From the NCBI GenBank assembly GCA_900551665.1, contig URWW01000003.1:4343-68342 (forward strand): a stretch of DNA of 64,000 bases. The letters are read 5' to 3'. Position numbers and translations under genes: made by a program. The notes under the pieces are model-generated. The model was not told the DNA's origin. It worked only from the letters and a program-made list of their open reading frames with translations, and made no database searches. Shown piece after piece: positions 52,872-61,602 of the stretch; position 1 is the stretch's first letter, and every line of letters starts with the position of its first letter. This DNA comes from an uncultured Collinsella sp. (lineage in GTDB: Bacteria; Actinomycetota; Coriobacteriia; Coriobacteriales; Coriobacteriaceae).

Positions 52872-54722
52872 ATGCCCCAAGATAGATACAACGGACGCGG
52901 CTCCGGCCGCACGGGCCGCCCTGCCAGGGGCGGTTCATCTCATGACGGACGAGCCGGCTCTCAGGGAGCCCGTTCCCGCCGCACCGCCGGCGACCGTCCG
53001 AGCGGAGGTCGTTCGGGCAGCCGGGGCGGGGCCGACCTGCTCCATTCCACCCTCGCCTCGGAAAGCTTTTCCCGCCACGCCCTGCTCGCCGGCGGATTTC
53101 TCTTCGCATCATCCCTCATCATCGCCCGCCTGTCCGACTTCCAGCTGTTCAATGCGGGGCGATATCGCGGTGAGGCGAATTCGAGGCGCCTGTCGAGCCA
53201 GACGCTGTACGCCAAGCGGGGGACGATCTACGACCGCAACGGCACCGTCCTCGTGTCGAGCGTCGAATGCAAGAACGTTTACGTGAACCCGACCCTCATC
53301 AAGAAAAAGCAGCGCCGCCGTGCCATCGATGCTCTCGTGGACGTCCTCGGAATGGACGAGGACGCCGTCGAGGAAATCGTGGACAGCGAGGGCACGTTCG
53401 CCTATGTGAAGAGGCAGGTGGACGAAGAGGATGCGGATTTGCTCGCTAAGAAGGGCATCGCCGGCATCGAGTTCGAGCCCTCCATCAAGCGCGTCTATCC
53501 CAACGGAAGCCTCGCTTCCCAGGTTCTCGGCATCGTCAACGTCGACAACGTGGGCGTCTCCGGCTTGGAGAAGCAATATGACGAGGTGCTCACCGGCGTG
53601 AACGGGTCGCTGATGCGTGAGCGCGCCCGAGACGGCTCGTTCATCGCCGGCGGCGCCTACAAGAAAGTCCCCGCCGAGGACGGGATGGACATCGTGTTGG
53701 GAATCGACGCGAACGTGCAGCGCGCGGCGGAGGATGCCATCGCCGAGGCGGTCGAGCAGGTGGGGGCGAAGTACGGGTCGATCATCGTCTCCGACCCCAA
53801 GACGGGTGAGATCATCGCCGCCTGCTCGTATCCGACCTACGACCCGATGGACCTCGCGTCGGCTTCCAACGCGGATTTGAACCTGCGCGTCGTCACGGAC
53901 GTCTACGAGCCCGGCTCGGTATTCAAGACCTTCGTGTCCGCCGCGGCCGTCGAGCACCGAGGCCTCACCGCCGACACGACCTTCGACGTTCCCGCGCAGA
54001 TCGAGGTCGGAAGCGACATCGTCCGCGATGCGGACAAGCGCACCGTCGGGGCCACGATGACCTTGCGGGAGATCTTGCGCCGATCTTCCAATACGGGCAT
54101 GGTCCTCGTGGGAGAGAAGCTCGGTGCCGACGCCTTTGCGAAGCACGTCATCGATGATTTCCAGTTCGGTCGCTCGACGGGCATCGATTTTCCCGGCGAG
54201 TCGCTCGGCATCATCAAAAAGCGGTCCGAATATGACGGGGCGTCGCTCGGTTCGATGTCCTTCGGCCAGTCCTTGGCCGTGGAGCCCGTCCAGATGGTGC
54301 GGGCGATGAGCGCCATCGCGAACAAGGGCGTCATGACGACACCGCATTTTCTCAAGACGCGTGCGGGCGAGGAGGTCGATTGGTCCGATGGCGAGCAGCG
54401 CGTGATCTCCGAGTCCACCGCATCGAGTCTCGCGGACATGATGCTCACCGTCGTGGACGAGGGAACCGGCGTCGATGCCCAGATCCCGGGGTACGAGATT
54501 TCGGGTAAGACGGGCACCGCGGAGCGCGCGGGCGAGAGCGGCGGATACGAGGAGGGGAACCACATGGCGTCGTTCATGGGTTTCGTTTCGACCAAGGACC
54601 CGCGCGTCATGTGCTACGTGACGCTCGACGGGACCTCTGCCACATCGCACGCGGCCACGCCCGTCTTCAAAAAGGTCATGGAGGAGGCGCTGCCCGCGCT
54701 GGGGATCAAGCCGTCCCGATAG
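52872..54722 (+). CDS. ftsI: Septal penicillin-binding protein (FtsI/PBP2B, class B)
   Basis: Transpeptidase that crosslinks septal peptidoglycan. 616 residues. Residues 1-75 are a Gly/Arg/Ser-rich cytoplasmic tail, followed by a membrane helix (about 75-95). The transpeptidase motifs are SxxK in PGSVFKTF (Ser349), SxN in RSSNTGM and KTG in ISGKTGTAERAG. The N-terminal dimerisation domain has RGTIYDRNGTVL. No PASTA domain. Ribosome site GGCGAG. The next gene is murF; murE, usual here, is missing. Confidence 0.94.
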   Translation: MPQDRYNGRGSGRTGRPARGGSSHDGRAGSQGARSRRTAGDRPSGGRSGSRGGADLLHSTLASESFSRHALLAGGFLFASSLIIARLSDFQLFNAGRYRGEANSRRLSSQTLYAKRGTIYDRNGTVLVSSVECKNVYVNPTLIKKKQRRRAIDALVDVLGMDEDAVEEIVDSEGTFAYVKRQVDEEDADLLAKKGIAGIEFEPSIKRVYPNGSLASQVLGIVNVDNVGVSGLEKQYDEVLTGVNGSLMRERARDGSFIAGGAYKKVPAEDGMDIVLGIDANVQRAAEDAIAEAVEQVGAKYGSIIVSDPKTGEIIAACSYPTYDPMDLASASNADLNLRVVTDVYEPGSVFKTFVSAAAVEHRGLTADTTFDVPAQIEVGSDIVRDADKRTVGATMTLREILRRSSNTGMVLVGEKLGADAFAKHVIDDFQFGRSTGIDFPGESLGIIKKRSEYDGASLGSMSFGQSLAVEPVQMVRAMSAIANKGVMTTPHFLKTRAGEEVDWSDGEQRVISESTASSLADMMLTVVDEGTGVDAQIPGYEISGKTGTAERAGESGGYEEGNHMASFMGFVSTKDPRVMCYVTLDGTSATSHAATPVFKKVMEEALPALGIKPSR

Positions 54723-54806
54723 GTTCACACGCCCTGCACCACCCGTCGCCGATGGCGGGGTACCATATCACGTTGCACGGTAAGCGCTTAAGAAAGGTTG
54801 CCACCC

Positions 54807-56255
54807 ATGGTGGAAATAGCAGTCAAGCACCTTCAGAGCACCACGGGGGCCCGTCTGGTGGCGGGTGATCCCGAGCGGGTCTGCCGCGGTGTGGAGATCG
54901 ATTCCCGCCAGGTCGGTCCTGACTCCGTGTTCGTCGCGTTCCCCGGCGAGCGCGTCGATGGCAACGCGTTCGCCCCCGCGGCCCTTTCGGCCGGCGCGGG
55001 CGCGGTCGTCCTCACCCGAGAGCCAGACGACTCCCTCGTCTCCCTCGCGCTCGAGTGCGGCGCCGCCATCCTCGTCACGGACGATCCGACCGAATTCCTG
55101 CTGCGTTTCGCGCAGGGCTATCGAGCCCGCCTGCGGTGCACCGTCATCGGCGTGACCGGCTCGATCGGCAAGACGACCACCAAGGACGTCCTGGCCGCCT
55201 GCTTGTCCAAGCGTTTCCGCGTTCATGCGACGGCCGGCAATTTCAACAGCCTGATCGGCCTGCCCCTCACCATCCTCTCGGCGCCCGCCGACACCCAGAT
55301 GCTCGTCCTCGAGATGGGCATGAGCGATTTCGGCGAGATCGAGCGCCTCTCGAAGTGCGCTCAGCCGACGTACGGAATCATCACGAAGGTCGGCACCTCC
55401 CACATCGGCATGCTGGGCAGCCGCGAGGGCATCGCCCGTGCCAAGGCGGAGATCGTCGCCGGCATGCCGCCGAGTTCAGAGAACTTCGAGGGCCATCATT
55501 CTGCGCTCATCATGCACGGGGAGGACGATTTCACTCCGTATATCATCGACCGGTACGCGCGTCCCGCGGGCGTGGACGTTGTGTTGGCCGGCACCTCGAC
55601 TGATGACGATGTCTGCGCCACGCATGTCGAGCTCGACGACGAGGGCTGCCCCGTCTTCGACCTCACGTTCGAGGATGGCTCGAGCTTCAAGACCCGTTTG
55701 GCCGTGCCCGGCGCGCAGTCCGTTCCCAACGCGCTGTTCGCCGCCGCGGTCGCCCATAGGCTCGGCGTGCCCGGATTCGAAATCGACCAGGCGTTCGGCG
55801 AGTTGGAGATGACGGGTCGTCGCACCCAGGTGCGCCGCGCCGCCTCGGGGGCGCGCATCATCGACGACTCGTACAATGCGAGCCCCGAGTCCATGGCCGC
55901 CGGGCTCAACCTGTTCTCCGCGCTGCCTTGTTCGGGTTCCCGTATCGCCGTCCTCGGTGAGATCGGCGAGCTCGGGGATGATGCGGAGCGCCTTCATGCG
56001 CTGGTCGGCTCCTATGCCGCCGCCAAGCGCCCCTCGGTGCTGATCTGCGTCGGAGGCGAGAACGCCCGCGTGATGGCGGACGCGGCCCGTCTCATGGGTC
56101 TCGACGAGGGCGATATCCAGGTCGTCTCGGATTGCGACAAGCTCATCGAGCGCTTTGCGGGCGTGATAGGCGAGCGCGATCTCGTATTGGTGAAGGGCTC
56201 GCGCTTCGTCGGGCTCGATCGATTCGTCGAAGAGGTGTGCGCCGATGCTCGGTAA
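54807..56255 (+). CDS. murF: UDP-MurNAc-tripeptide:D-Ala-D-Ala ligase
   Basis: Adds D-Ala-D-Ala to the UDP-MurNAc-tripeptide with ATP. 482 residues with Mur-ligase motifs: P-loop GVTGSIGKTTTKDVLAACL, LEMGMSDFGEIERLS, and the C-terminal segments DDSYNASPESMAAGL and VLGEIGELGDDAERLH. Start ATG at 54807 (MVEIAVKHLQSTTGARLV); a TTG three codons earlier is unlikely. Overlaps mraY by 11 nt. Placed directly after ftsI, with no murE between. Confidence 0.94.
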   Translation: MVEIAVKHLQSTTGARLVAGDPERVCRGVEIDSRQVGPDSVFVAFPGERVDGNAFAPAALSAGAGAVVLTREPDDSLVSLALECGAAILVTDDPTEFLLRFAQGYRARLRCTVIGVTGSIGKTTTKDVLAACLSKRFRVHATAGNFNSLIGLPLTILSAPADTQMLVLEMGMSDFGEIERLSKCAQPTYGIITKVGTSHIGMLGSREGIARAKAEIVAGMPPSSENFEGHHSALIMHGEDDFTPYIIDRYARPAGVDVVLAGTSTDDDVCATHVELDDEGCPVFDLTFEDGSSFKTRLAVPGAQSVPNALFAAAVAHRLGVPGFEIDQAFGELEMTGRRTQVRRAASGARIIDDSYNASPESMAAGLNLFSALPCSGSRIAVLGEIGELGDDAERLHALVGSYAAAKRPSVLICVGGENARVMADAARLMGLDEGDIQVVSDCDKLIERFAGVIGERDLVLVKGSRFVGLDRFVEEVCADAR

Positions 56256-57276
56256 TCCTGCCTACCCAACCTATCAGGTATTTCTCGCCATCTTGGTCTC
56301 CGCGGTCATCGCCGGGGCGATCATGCCCCTGTGGATCAAGATCCTCAAGATCGACGGCATCGGCCAGCAGATCCGCGCCGATGGCCCCCAGTCCCACCTC
56401 GTCAAGGCCGGCACCCCCACCATGGGCGGCGTGATCATTTTGCTCGCGGTCTGCCTCACGTGTCTCATCATGGCCAAACCCACCACCGAGCTGCTGCTCG
56501 CCGTGGGTGCGATGCTGCTCACCGGCGCCCTCGGCCTTTTCGACGATGTGACCAAGGTCGTCCAAAAGCGCTCCCTCGGCCTCACCCCGACCGGGAAGAT
56601 GATCGGCCTCACCTGCATCGTGCTCGTGTTCTTCCTGATCGCCGTCAACTTCTGCGGCGTCGCGCCCGTGATCCGCTTCCCCGGCGGCTTCTCCATCGAT
56701 CTCGGCATCTTCACCACCGACCTGTCCATATCCGGCAGGGATATCCGGATCCCGTGGCTCTACCTCGTGTTCGTGTTCCTGCTGCTTGCCGGTATGTCCA
56801 ACGCGGTCAACCTCACGGACGGCCTCGACGGCCTCGCCGGAGGCACGGTCATGATGGCCATGCTCGTCATGGCGGCCATCTGCTTCCTGCGCGGCGATGT
56901 CAACCTCGCGATCTTCTGCGCCGCATGCGCCGGCGGCTGCATCGGCTTCCTGTGGTACAACGCGTACCCCGCCCAGATCTTCATGGGCGATACGGGCTCG
57001 CTCGCACTGGGCGGCGCCCTCGCCGCCGTCGCGGTGCTCACGAACACCGAGGTCGTATCCCTGGTCGTGGGTGCCCTCTTCATCGCTGAGACCCTGTCGG
57101 TGATGATCCAGGTCATCAGCTTCAAGGCCACGGGGAAGCGTGTTTTCCTCATGGCGCCCATCCATCATCATTTCGAGAAGAAGGGCTGGGCCGAGACGAA
57201 GGTCGTCATCCGTTTCTGGATTGTGTCCGCCGCGTGCGGCGCCCTCGGTCTCGCCCTGTTCTTCCAGCTGGGATAG
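56245..57276 (+). CDS. mraY: Phospho-MurNAc-pentapeptide transferase MraY
   Basis: Transfers phospho-MurNAc-pentapeptide to undecaprenyl phosphate, giving lipid I. 343 residues with about 10 membrane helices. Motifs: AGTPTMGGVIIL, GLFDDVTKVVQKRSLGL (Mg-binding Asp pair), NLTDGLDGLAGGTVM, FMGDTGSLALGG and the C-terminal APIHHHFEKKGWAETKVV. Start overlaps murF by 11 nt, implying translational coupling. Confidence 0.96.
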   Translation: MLGNPAYPTYQVFLAILVSAVIAGAIMPLWIKILKIDGIGQQIRADGPQSHLVKAGTPTMGGVIILLAVCLTCLIMAKPTTELLLAVGAMLLTGALGLFDDVTKVVQKRSLGLTPTGKMIGLTCIVLVFFLIAVNFCGVAPVIRFPGGFSIDLGIFTTDLSISGRDIRIPWLYLVFVFLLLAGMSNAVNLTDGLDGLAGGTVMMAMLVMAAICFLRGDVNLAIFCAACAGGCIGFLWYNAYPAQIFMGDTGSLALGGALAAVAVLTNTEVVSLVVGALFIAETLSVMIQVISFKATGKRVFLMAPIHHHFEKKGWAETKVVIRFWIVSAACGALGLALFFQLG

Positions 57277-57284
57277 GAACGCAC

Positions 57285-58691
57285 ATGCCCTTGCCTCAAA
57301 GCTTTTCCCTGCTCGTCCTCGGCCAGGGAGGAACGGGTCTCGAGGTGGCCTCATGGGCCGCGGCGCATCTCGGCGACCGCGTCGCCTCCGTCACGGTGTA
57401 CGGCGGGGCCTCTTCGGTCCCCACGGACCGAACGGACGCCCTCGAGGCCGAGGGCGTGCGCTTCGTCTTCGGCACCGAGGAGGTCGCCGGTTCGTACGAC
57501 CTTTGCGTCGCCAGCCCTGGCATATCCGAGTTCGGAGCTTTTTTCCGTAGCGCCCGTGCGGCGTCGCGGGAGATCATGGGCGAGCCCGAGTTCTCCTGGC
57601 GCCTCTCGCCGGACCGTTGGTGCGCCATCACGGGCACCAACGGGAAGACGACCGTCACGAGCCTTGTAAACGAGCTTCTGCTTTCGTCTGGGATGCGCAG
57701 CGCGGCTGTGGGAAACATCGGGACGGCTCCGATCCACGAAGTCGACCTGCGCGAGGAGGGGGAGTGGTTCGTCGCCGAGCTGTCGAGCTTTCAGCTCGCC
57801 ACTACGAGTGAATTCCACCCCCGCGTCGCCGTCCTGCTCAACCTGACGCCCGACCATCTCTCATGGCACCGCTCGCATGAGAACTACGCGTTGGCCAAGA
57901 TCCGCGTGCTGCGGAACATGGACGCGTCCGATATCGCGATCGTGAATGTGGAGGACGAGGGCCTCGCGGCTTACTCCGACCGCATCGATGTCCCGGGTCG
58001 CCGCGTGCTGGGTCTCGGTTTGTCCGATTGCGGGTCTGAGGACGCGGCGTTTGTGCGCGACGGCGCCCTTGTCGTGCGCCTGCATGGCGTCGAGCATGCC
58101 CTCATCGATGTGAGCGAGCTTCAGATCGTCGGTTCCCACAATGTGCTCAACGCATTGGCCGCATCTGCCGCGGCGCTCGCATGCGGTGCGGATGTCGACG
58201 GCGTCCGCACCGGCCTGCGATCCTTCGCCCCCCTGCCCCATAGGCTGGAGCCCGTGGGGGTCGTGGACGGCATCCGCTATGTGAACGATTCCAAGGCCAC
58301 GAACACCGATGCCGTCGTCAAGGCGCTCGAGGCCTTCGCGGGCGAGCGCGTGGTGCTGCTGCTGGGCGGCTCCGACAAGGGGACGCCGCTCGAGGAGTTC
58401 ATGGCGGATGTCGCCTCGAGCGCCTCGTGCGTGGTGTGTTTCGGCGATGCGCGAGGGCGATTCCGCACCGCGCTCATGGACGCCCCGGGAAGTGGCGACA
58501 TCGATGTCGCCGAGGCCGATGATCTGCGCGACGCCGTCGATGTGGCCCGATCCCTGGCCCAGCGCGGCGATACGGTCCTGCTGTCCCCGGCCTGCGCGTC
58601 CTTCGATGAGTTTTCGAGTTTCGAGGAGCGCGGCGAGGCGTTCCGTTCGTATGTGGCCGTTTTGGCCGAGCTATCCGAGGCGGAGGCCTAG
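57285..58691 (+). CDS. murD: UDP-MurNAc-L-Ala:D-Glu ligase
   Basis: Adds D-glutamate to UDP-MurNAc-L-Ala. 468 residues. N-terminal LVLGQGGTGLEVASWAA, P-loop CAITGTNGKTTVTSLVNEL, ELSSFQLATT, LTPDHLSWHRSHENYALAK and VNDSKATNTDAVVKALEAF (C-terminal Asp/Lys) are all present. The ATG at 57285 has GATAGGAAC upstream; the open frame from 57234 is inside mraY. Only 8 nt follow mraY. Confidence 0.95.
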   Translation: MPLPQSFSLLVLGQGGTGLEVASWAAAHLGDRVASVTVYGGASSVPTDRTDALEAEGVRFVFGTEEVAGSYDLCVASPGISEFGAFFRSARAASREIMGEPEFSWRLSPDRWCAITGTNGKTTVTSLVNELLLSSGMRSAAVGNIGTAPIHEVDLREEGEWFVAELSSFQLATTSEFHPRVAVLLNLTPDHLSWHRSHENYALAKIRVLRNMDASDIAIVNVEDEGLAAYSDRIDVPGRRVLGLGLSDCGSEDAAFVRDGALVVRLHGVEHALIDVSELQIVGSHNVLNALAASAAALACGADVDGVRTGLRSFAPLPHRLEPVGVVDGIRYVNDSKATNTDAVVKALEAFAGERVVLLLGGSDKGTPLEEFMADVASSASCVVCFGDARGRFRTALMDAPGSGDIDVAEADDLRDAVDVARSLAQRGDTVLLSPACASFDEFSSFEERGEAFRSYVAVLAELSEAEA

Positions 58692-58696
58692 GAATC

Positions 58697-60373
58697 GTGT
58701 GGTTCTCAAAGACAAAGGAACATGACGCCGAGGGCGAGGCGATGCCCGTCGCCGCCCGTCCGACGTCCCGAACCGGGTCGCGTCGTCGCGCCTCGGCGAC
58801 GAGTCACTCCGAGTGGGGCGAGAAGCTTATCGCCGGTGTCCCCGCGCGCATCATGCGCCCGCGCCTCGTCTTCCTCTCCTGCCTGATCGCGATCTGCATG
58901 TTCGGCCTACTCATGATCTATTCCGCTTCCTCCGTCGAGGCGTTGCAGGAAAACGGCAGCTCCTGGTTCTTTCTGTTCAGGCAGTCGATCTTCATGGGGA
59001 TCGGCTTCCTGTTGTTCGCCCTCATCGGCAGCCGCGCGGTACCGTGGCACCTCTTCCGCTCCCCGGTCGTGTGGACCGTCTGGCTCGTGACCCTGGGATT
59101 GCTCGTTGCGGTGCTCGCATTCGGCAGCGGTGCCGAGACCTGGGGCGCTTCGCGCTGGATCGACCTTGGATTCTTCAACCTGCAGCCCGCCGAAGTGGCC
59201 AAGCCCGTCATCATCGCCCTGACGGCGAAGATATTCGCCGATTATTACGAGGACGGCTCCATCGACACGCAGACCTTCATGATCCAGATGCTCGTGATGC
59301 TCCCGCTCCCGCTCCTGCTCATCTTCAAGGAGCCCGATATGGGCACGACGGTCATCATCGCCTTCACGGTTTTCGCAATGATGTTCCTATGCGGGCTTCC
59401 TTGGAGGGTGGTCGGGCTCGTCATCCTGATCGCCTTGGTGGGCGGCGCCGCGGCCATGCTCATGTCTCCCTACCGCGCGCAGCGATTCTTCGCCTTCCTC
59501 GATCCTTGGAGCGATCCGTATGATACCGGTTATCAGGCGACACTCGCCATCATGGCGTTTGCGTCGGGAGGAGCGTTCGGCCGCGGGATCGGCAACGCGA
59601 CCATGAAATATCATTACCTGCCCGAGGCGCATAACGATTACATCCTCGCCATCATCGGAGAGGAGCTCGGTTTCGTCGGGACCGTGCTGTTCGTCCTGGT
59701 GTTCGTCGCCATGATCATCGCGGCATTCTACATCTGCCGAGAGGCCCCGACCCTGCATGCGCAGCTGCTGGCGAGCGGTTGCACGATCATCCTCGCGGTC
59801 CAGTTCCTCATCAACGTTTTCGGGATCCTGGGCTTGATCCCGATGACGGGCAAGCCCCTGCCCTTCGTGAGCTACGGCGGCTCGTCCGTGATCGCGTCGC
59901 TCGTGTTGGCGGCCATGATCTTGCGCGTTTCGGTCGAGAGCAACGTCGAGACAACCGCCGATCGGCGCCGTTCCGGCATGGCGGTGATGGGGGGTCGCCC
60001 CGGGGGGCCGCGCACACGTTCCGTCGCGGCCGGTCGCGAGGGGGAGTCCGCGCATGTGGGGCGCAGCACCGCGGGCATGCCCCGTGTGCGCTCGTCCCGC
60101 TCGCCCGAAGCACCCCCGCGCCCCGCGCCCCGCGGATCCTCGCTCAGCGTGTATGATGGCGGCAGGTCGTCCCGACCCTCGGGGGACGGGATGGGACGTG
60201 GATATGGCCGCATCGATCTGGGCGGCGGTGCCGAAGACCGCCTGCGCCCGCGCCGAGAGCGCCCGCGCGTGGATTACCGCGGCTTGACGGAAAGCGGGGG
60301 CCCGCGACGTTCGGGCGATGGTGGCCGAGATGGGAATGCGAATGGACGCGGAGGGAACCGTTATGACCGATAA
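58697..60373 (+). CDS. ftsW: FtsW/SEDS glycosyltransferase with long C-terminal tail
   Basis: Septal peptidoglycan polymerase partner of FtsI. 558 residues, GTG start. About 10 membrane helices in residues 55-420, with SEDS hallmarks AETWGASRWIDLGFFNLQPA (the R-W-I-D-L motif), FKEPDMGTT, EAHNDYILAIIGEELGFVG and MTGKPLPFVSYGGSSVIASL. A tail of about 140 residues (from 420), rich in Arg, Gly, Ser and Pro (GGRPGGPRTRSVAAGREG, RSSRSPEAPPRPAPRGSS), is long for the family and likely disordered and cytoplasmic. Overlaps murG by 11 nt. Confidence 0.94.
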   Translation: MWFSKTKEHDAEGEAMPVAARPTSRTGSRRRASATSHSEWGEKLIAGVPARIMRPRLVFLSCLIAICMFGLLMIYSASSVEALQENGSSWFFLFRQSIFMGIGFLLFALIGSRAVPWHLFRSPVVWTVWLVTLGLLVAVLAFGSGAETWGASRWIDLGFFNLQPAEVAKPVIIALTAKIFADYYEDGSIDTQTFMIQMLVMLPLPLLLIFKEPDMGTTVIIAFTVFAMMFLCGLPWRVVGLVILIALVGGAAAMLMSPYRAQRFFAFLDPWSDPYDTGYQATLAIMAFASGGAFGRGIGNATMKYHYLPEAHNDYILAIIGEELGFVGTVLFVLVFVAMIIAAFYICREAPTLHAQLLASGCTIILAVQFLINVFGILGLIPMTGKPLPFVSYGGSSVIASLVLAAMILRVSVESNVETTADRRRSGMAVMGGRPGGPRTRSVAAGREGESAHVGRSTAGMPRVRSSRSPEAPPRPAPRGSSLSVYDGGRSSRPSGDGMGRGYGRIDLGGGAEDRLRPRRERPRVDYRGLTESGGPRRSGDGGRDGNANGRGGNRYDR

Positions 60374-61499
60374 GCGCAGCCTTGTGGTGGCGATAGCCGC
60401 GGGCGGCACCGCGGGACATGTGAATCCGGCTCTCGCGCTTGCGGACGAGCTCCGATCGAGAGGGCACGAAGTGCACTTCTTCGGAGAGTCCCGAAGACTC
60501 GAAGGCACCCTCGTGCCCCAGGCGGGATTTCCCTTCCATCCGGTTCACGTGACGGGATTCGACCGCCGGCGTCCGTGGACGCTCGTCACGGCGCTCGCAC
60601 GCCTGTCGCGCGAGGAACATCGCCTGATCTCGGAGTTCGGCAGCGGAGGGCTGCCCATGCCCGATGTCGCCATCGGTTTCGGGGCTTATCTCGAGTTGCC
60701 CCTCATGCAGGCCGCCTCCAAACTCGGGGTTCCCATCGCCCTGCATGAGCAGAACTCGGTGCCCGGTCTGGCGAACAAGCGGACGGCGAAGTCCGCCCGC
60801 CTCATAGCGCTCGGGCAACCCGCCGCGTCGGATGTCATGGGCAGGTACGCCGGTTCTTCGACCGAGATCGCGTTCACCGGGAACCCCGTGCGCTCGAGCG
60901 TGCTGGAGGGCGATCGCTCGCGCGGTCGCGCGGTGCTCGGGATCCCCGCCGACGCGACTGTCCTGCTGGTATTCGGCGGTTCTCTCGGGGCGCGCCATGT
61001 GAACGACCGCCTGGCGTCCCTCAAGAAGGAGCTTCTCGCCATCCAGGGCGTCCATGTCGTCCATTCCACGGGGAAGGGCGGCTACGAGGAGACGCTCGCC
61101 GCGCTCGACCTCGCCGATGACGAGCGCTCTCGCTGGCACGTGGTGCCCTATATCGATGATATGGGGGACGTGCTCGCCTCCGCCGATCTCGTCGTCTCTC
61201 GAGCCGGGGCTTCGTCCGTGGCGGAGATCGCGGCCCTGTGCGTCCCATCCATCCTCATCCCATATCCGTTGGCGACGGAAGACCACCAGACCACCAACGC
61301 CCGCCTGCTCACAGATGCGGGTGCGGCGGTCAAGTTCGCCGATGCGGATATCGACGGCACAGCGTTCCGCGACGAGCTGCTCGGCCTTCTCTCGGATGCC
61401 GGCCGTCGACGCGACATGCGCGACGCCGCCTGCGGACTCGCGCAGGACAGAGCCGCCGAGTCCCTCGCCGATCTCATCGAGGGCCTGCCCCAGGGCTAG
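60363..61499 (+). CDS. murG: Undecaprenyl-PP-MurNAc-pentapeptide GlcNAc transferase
   Basis: Adds GlcNAc to lipid I, giving lipid II. 378 residues. Motifs: AAGGTAGHVNPALALADEL (G loop 1), GFGAYLELPLMQAAS, HEQNSVPGLANK, FGGSLGARHVNDRL (G loop 3), SRAGASSVAEIAALCVPSIL and PYPLATEDHQTTNA. The ATG at 60363 follows GGAGGG; the 15-codon upstream extension lies inside the ftsW tail. Overlaps ftsW by 11 nt. Confidence 0.95.
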   Translation: MTDKRSLVVAIAAGGTAGHVNPALALADELRSRGHEVHFFGESRRLEGTLVPQAGFPFHPVHVTGFDRRRPWTLVTALARLSREEHRLISEFGSGGLPMPDVAIGFGAYLELPLMQAASKLGVPIALHEQNSVPGLANKRTAKSARLIALGQPAASDVMGRYAGSSTEIAFTGNPVRSSVLEGDRSRGRAVLGIPADATVLLVFGGSLGARHVNDRLASLKKELLAIQGVHVVHSTGKGGYEETLAALDLADDERSRWHVVPYIDDMGDVLASADLVVSRAGASSVAEIAALCVPSILIPYPLATEDHQTTNARLLTDAGAAVKFADADIDGTAFRDELLGLLSDAGRRRDMRDAACGLAQDRAAESLADLIEGLPQG

Positions 61500-61602
61500 G
61501 TCTTCCCGCGAAGGGATTGTGTCCGCGCTCGTCTGTGCACCCGGATGACGCCGATGGCGTATACTGGATTGGTTTATGTGCACGAAACGACGAGGAGATG
61601 CC

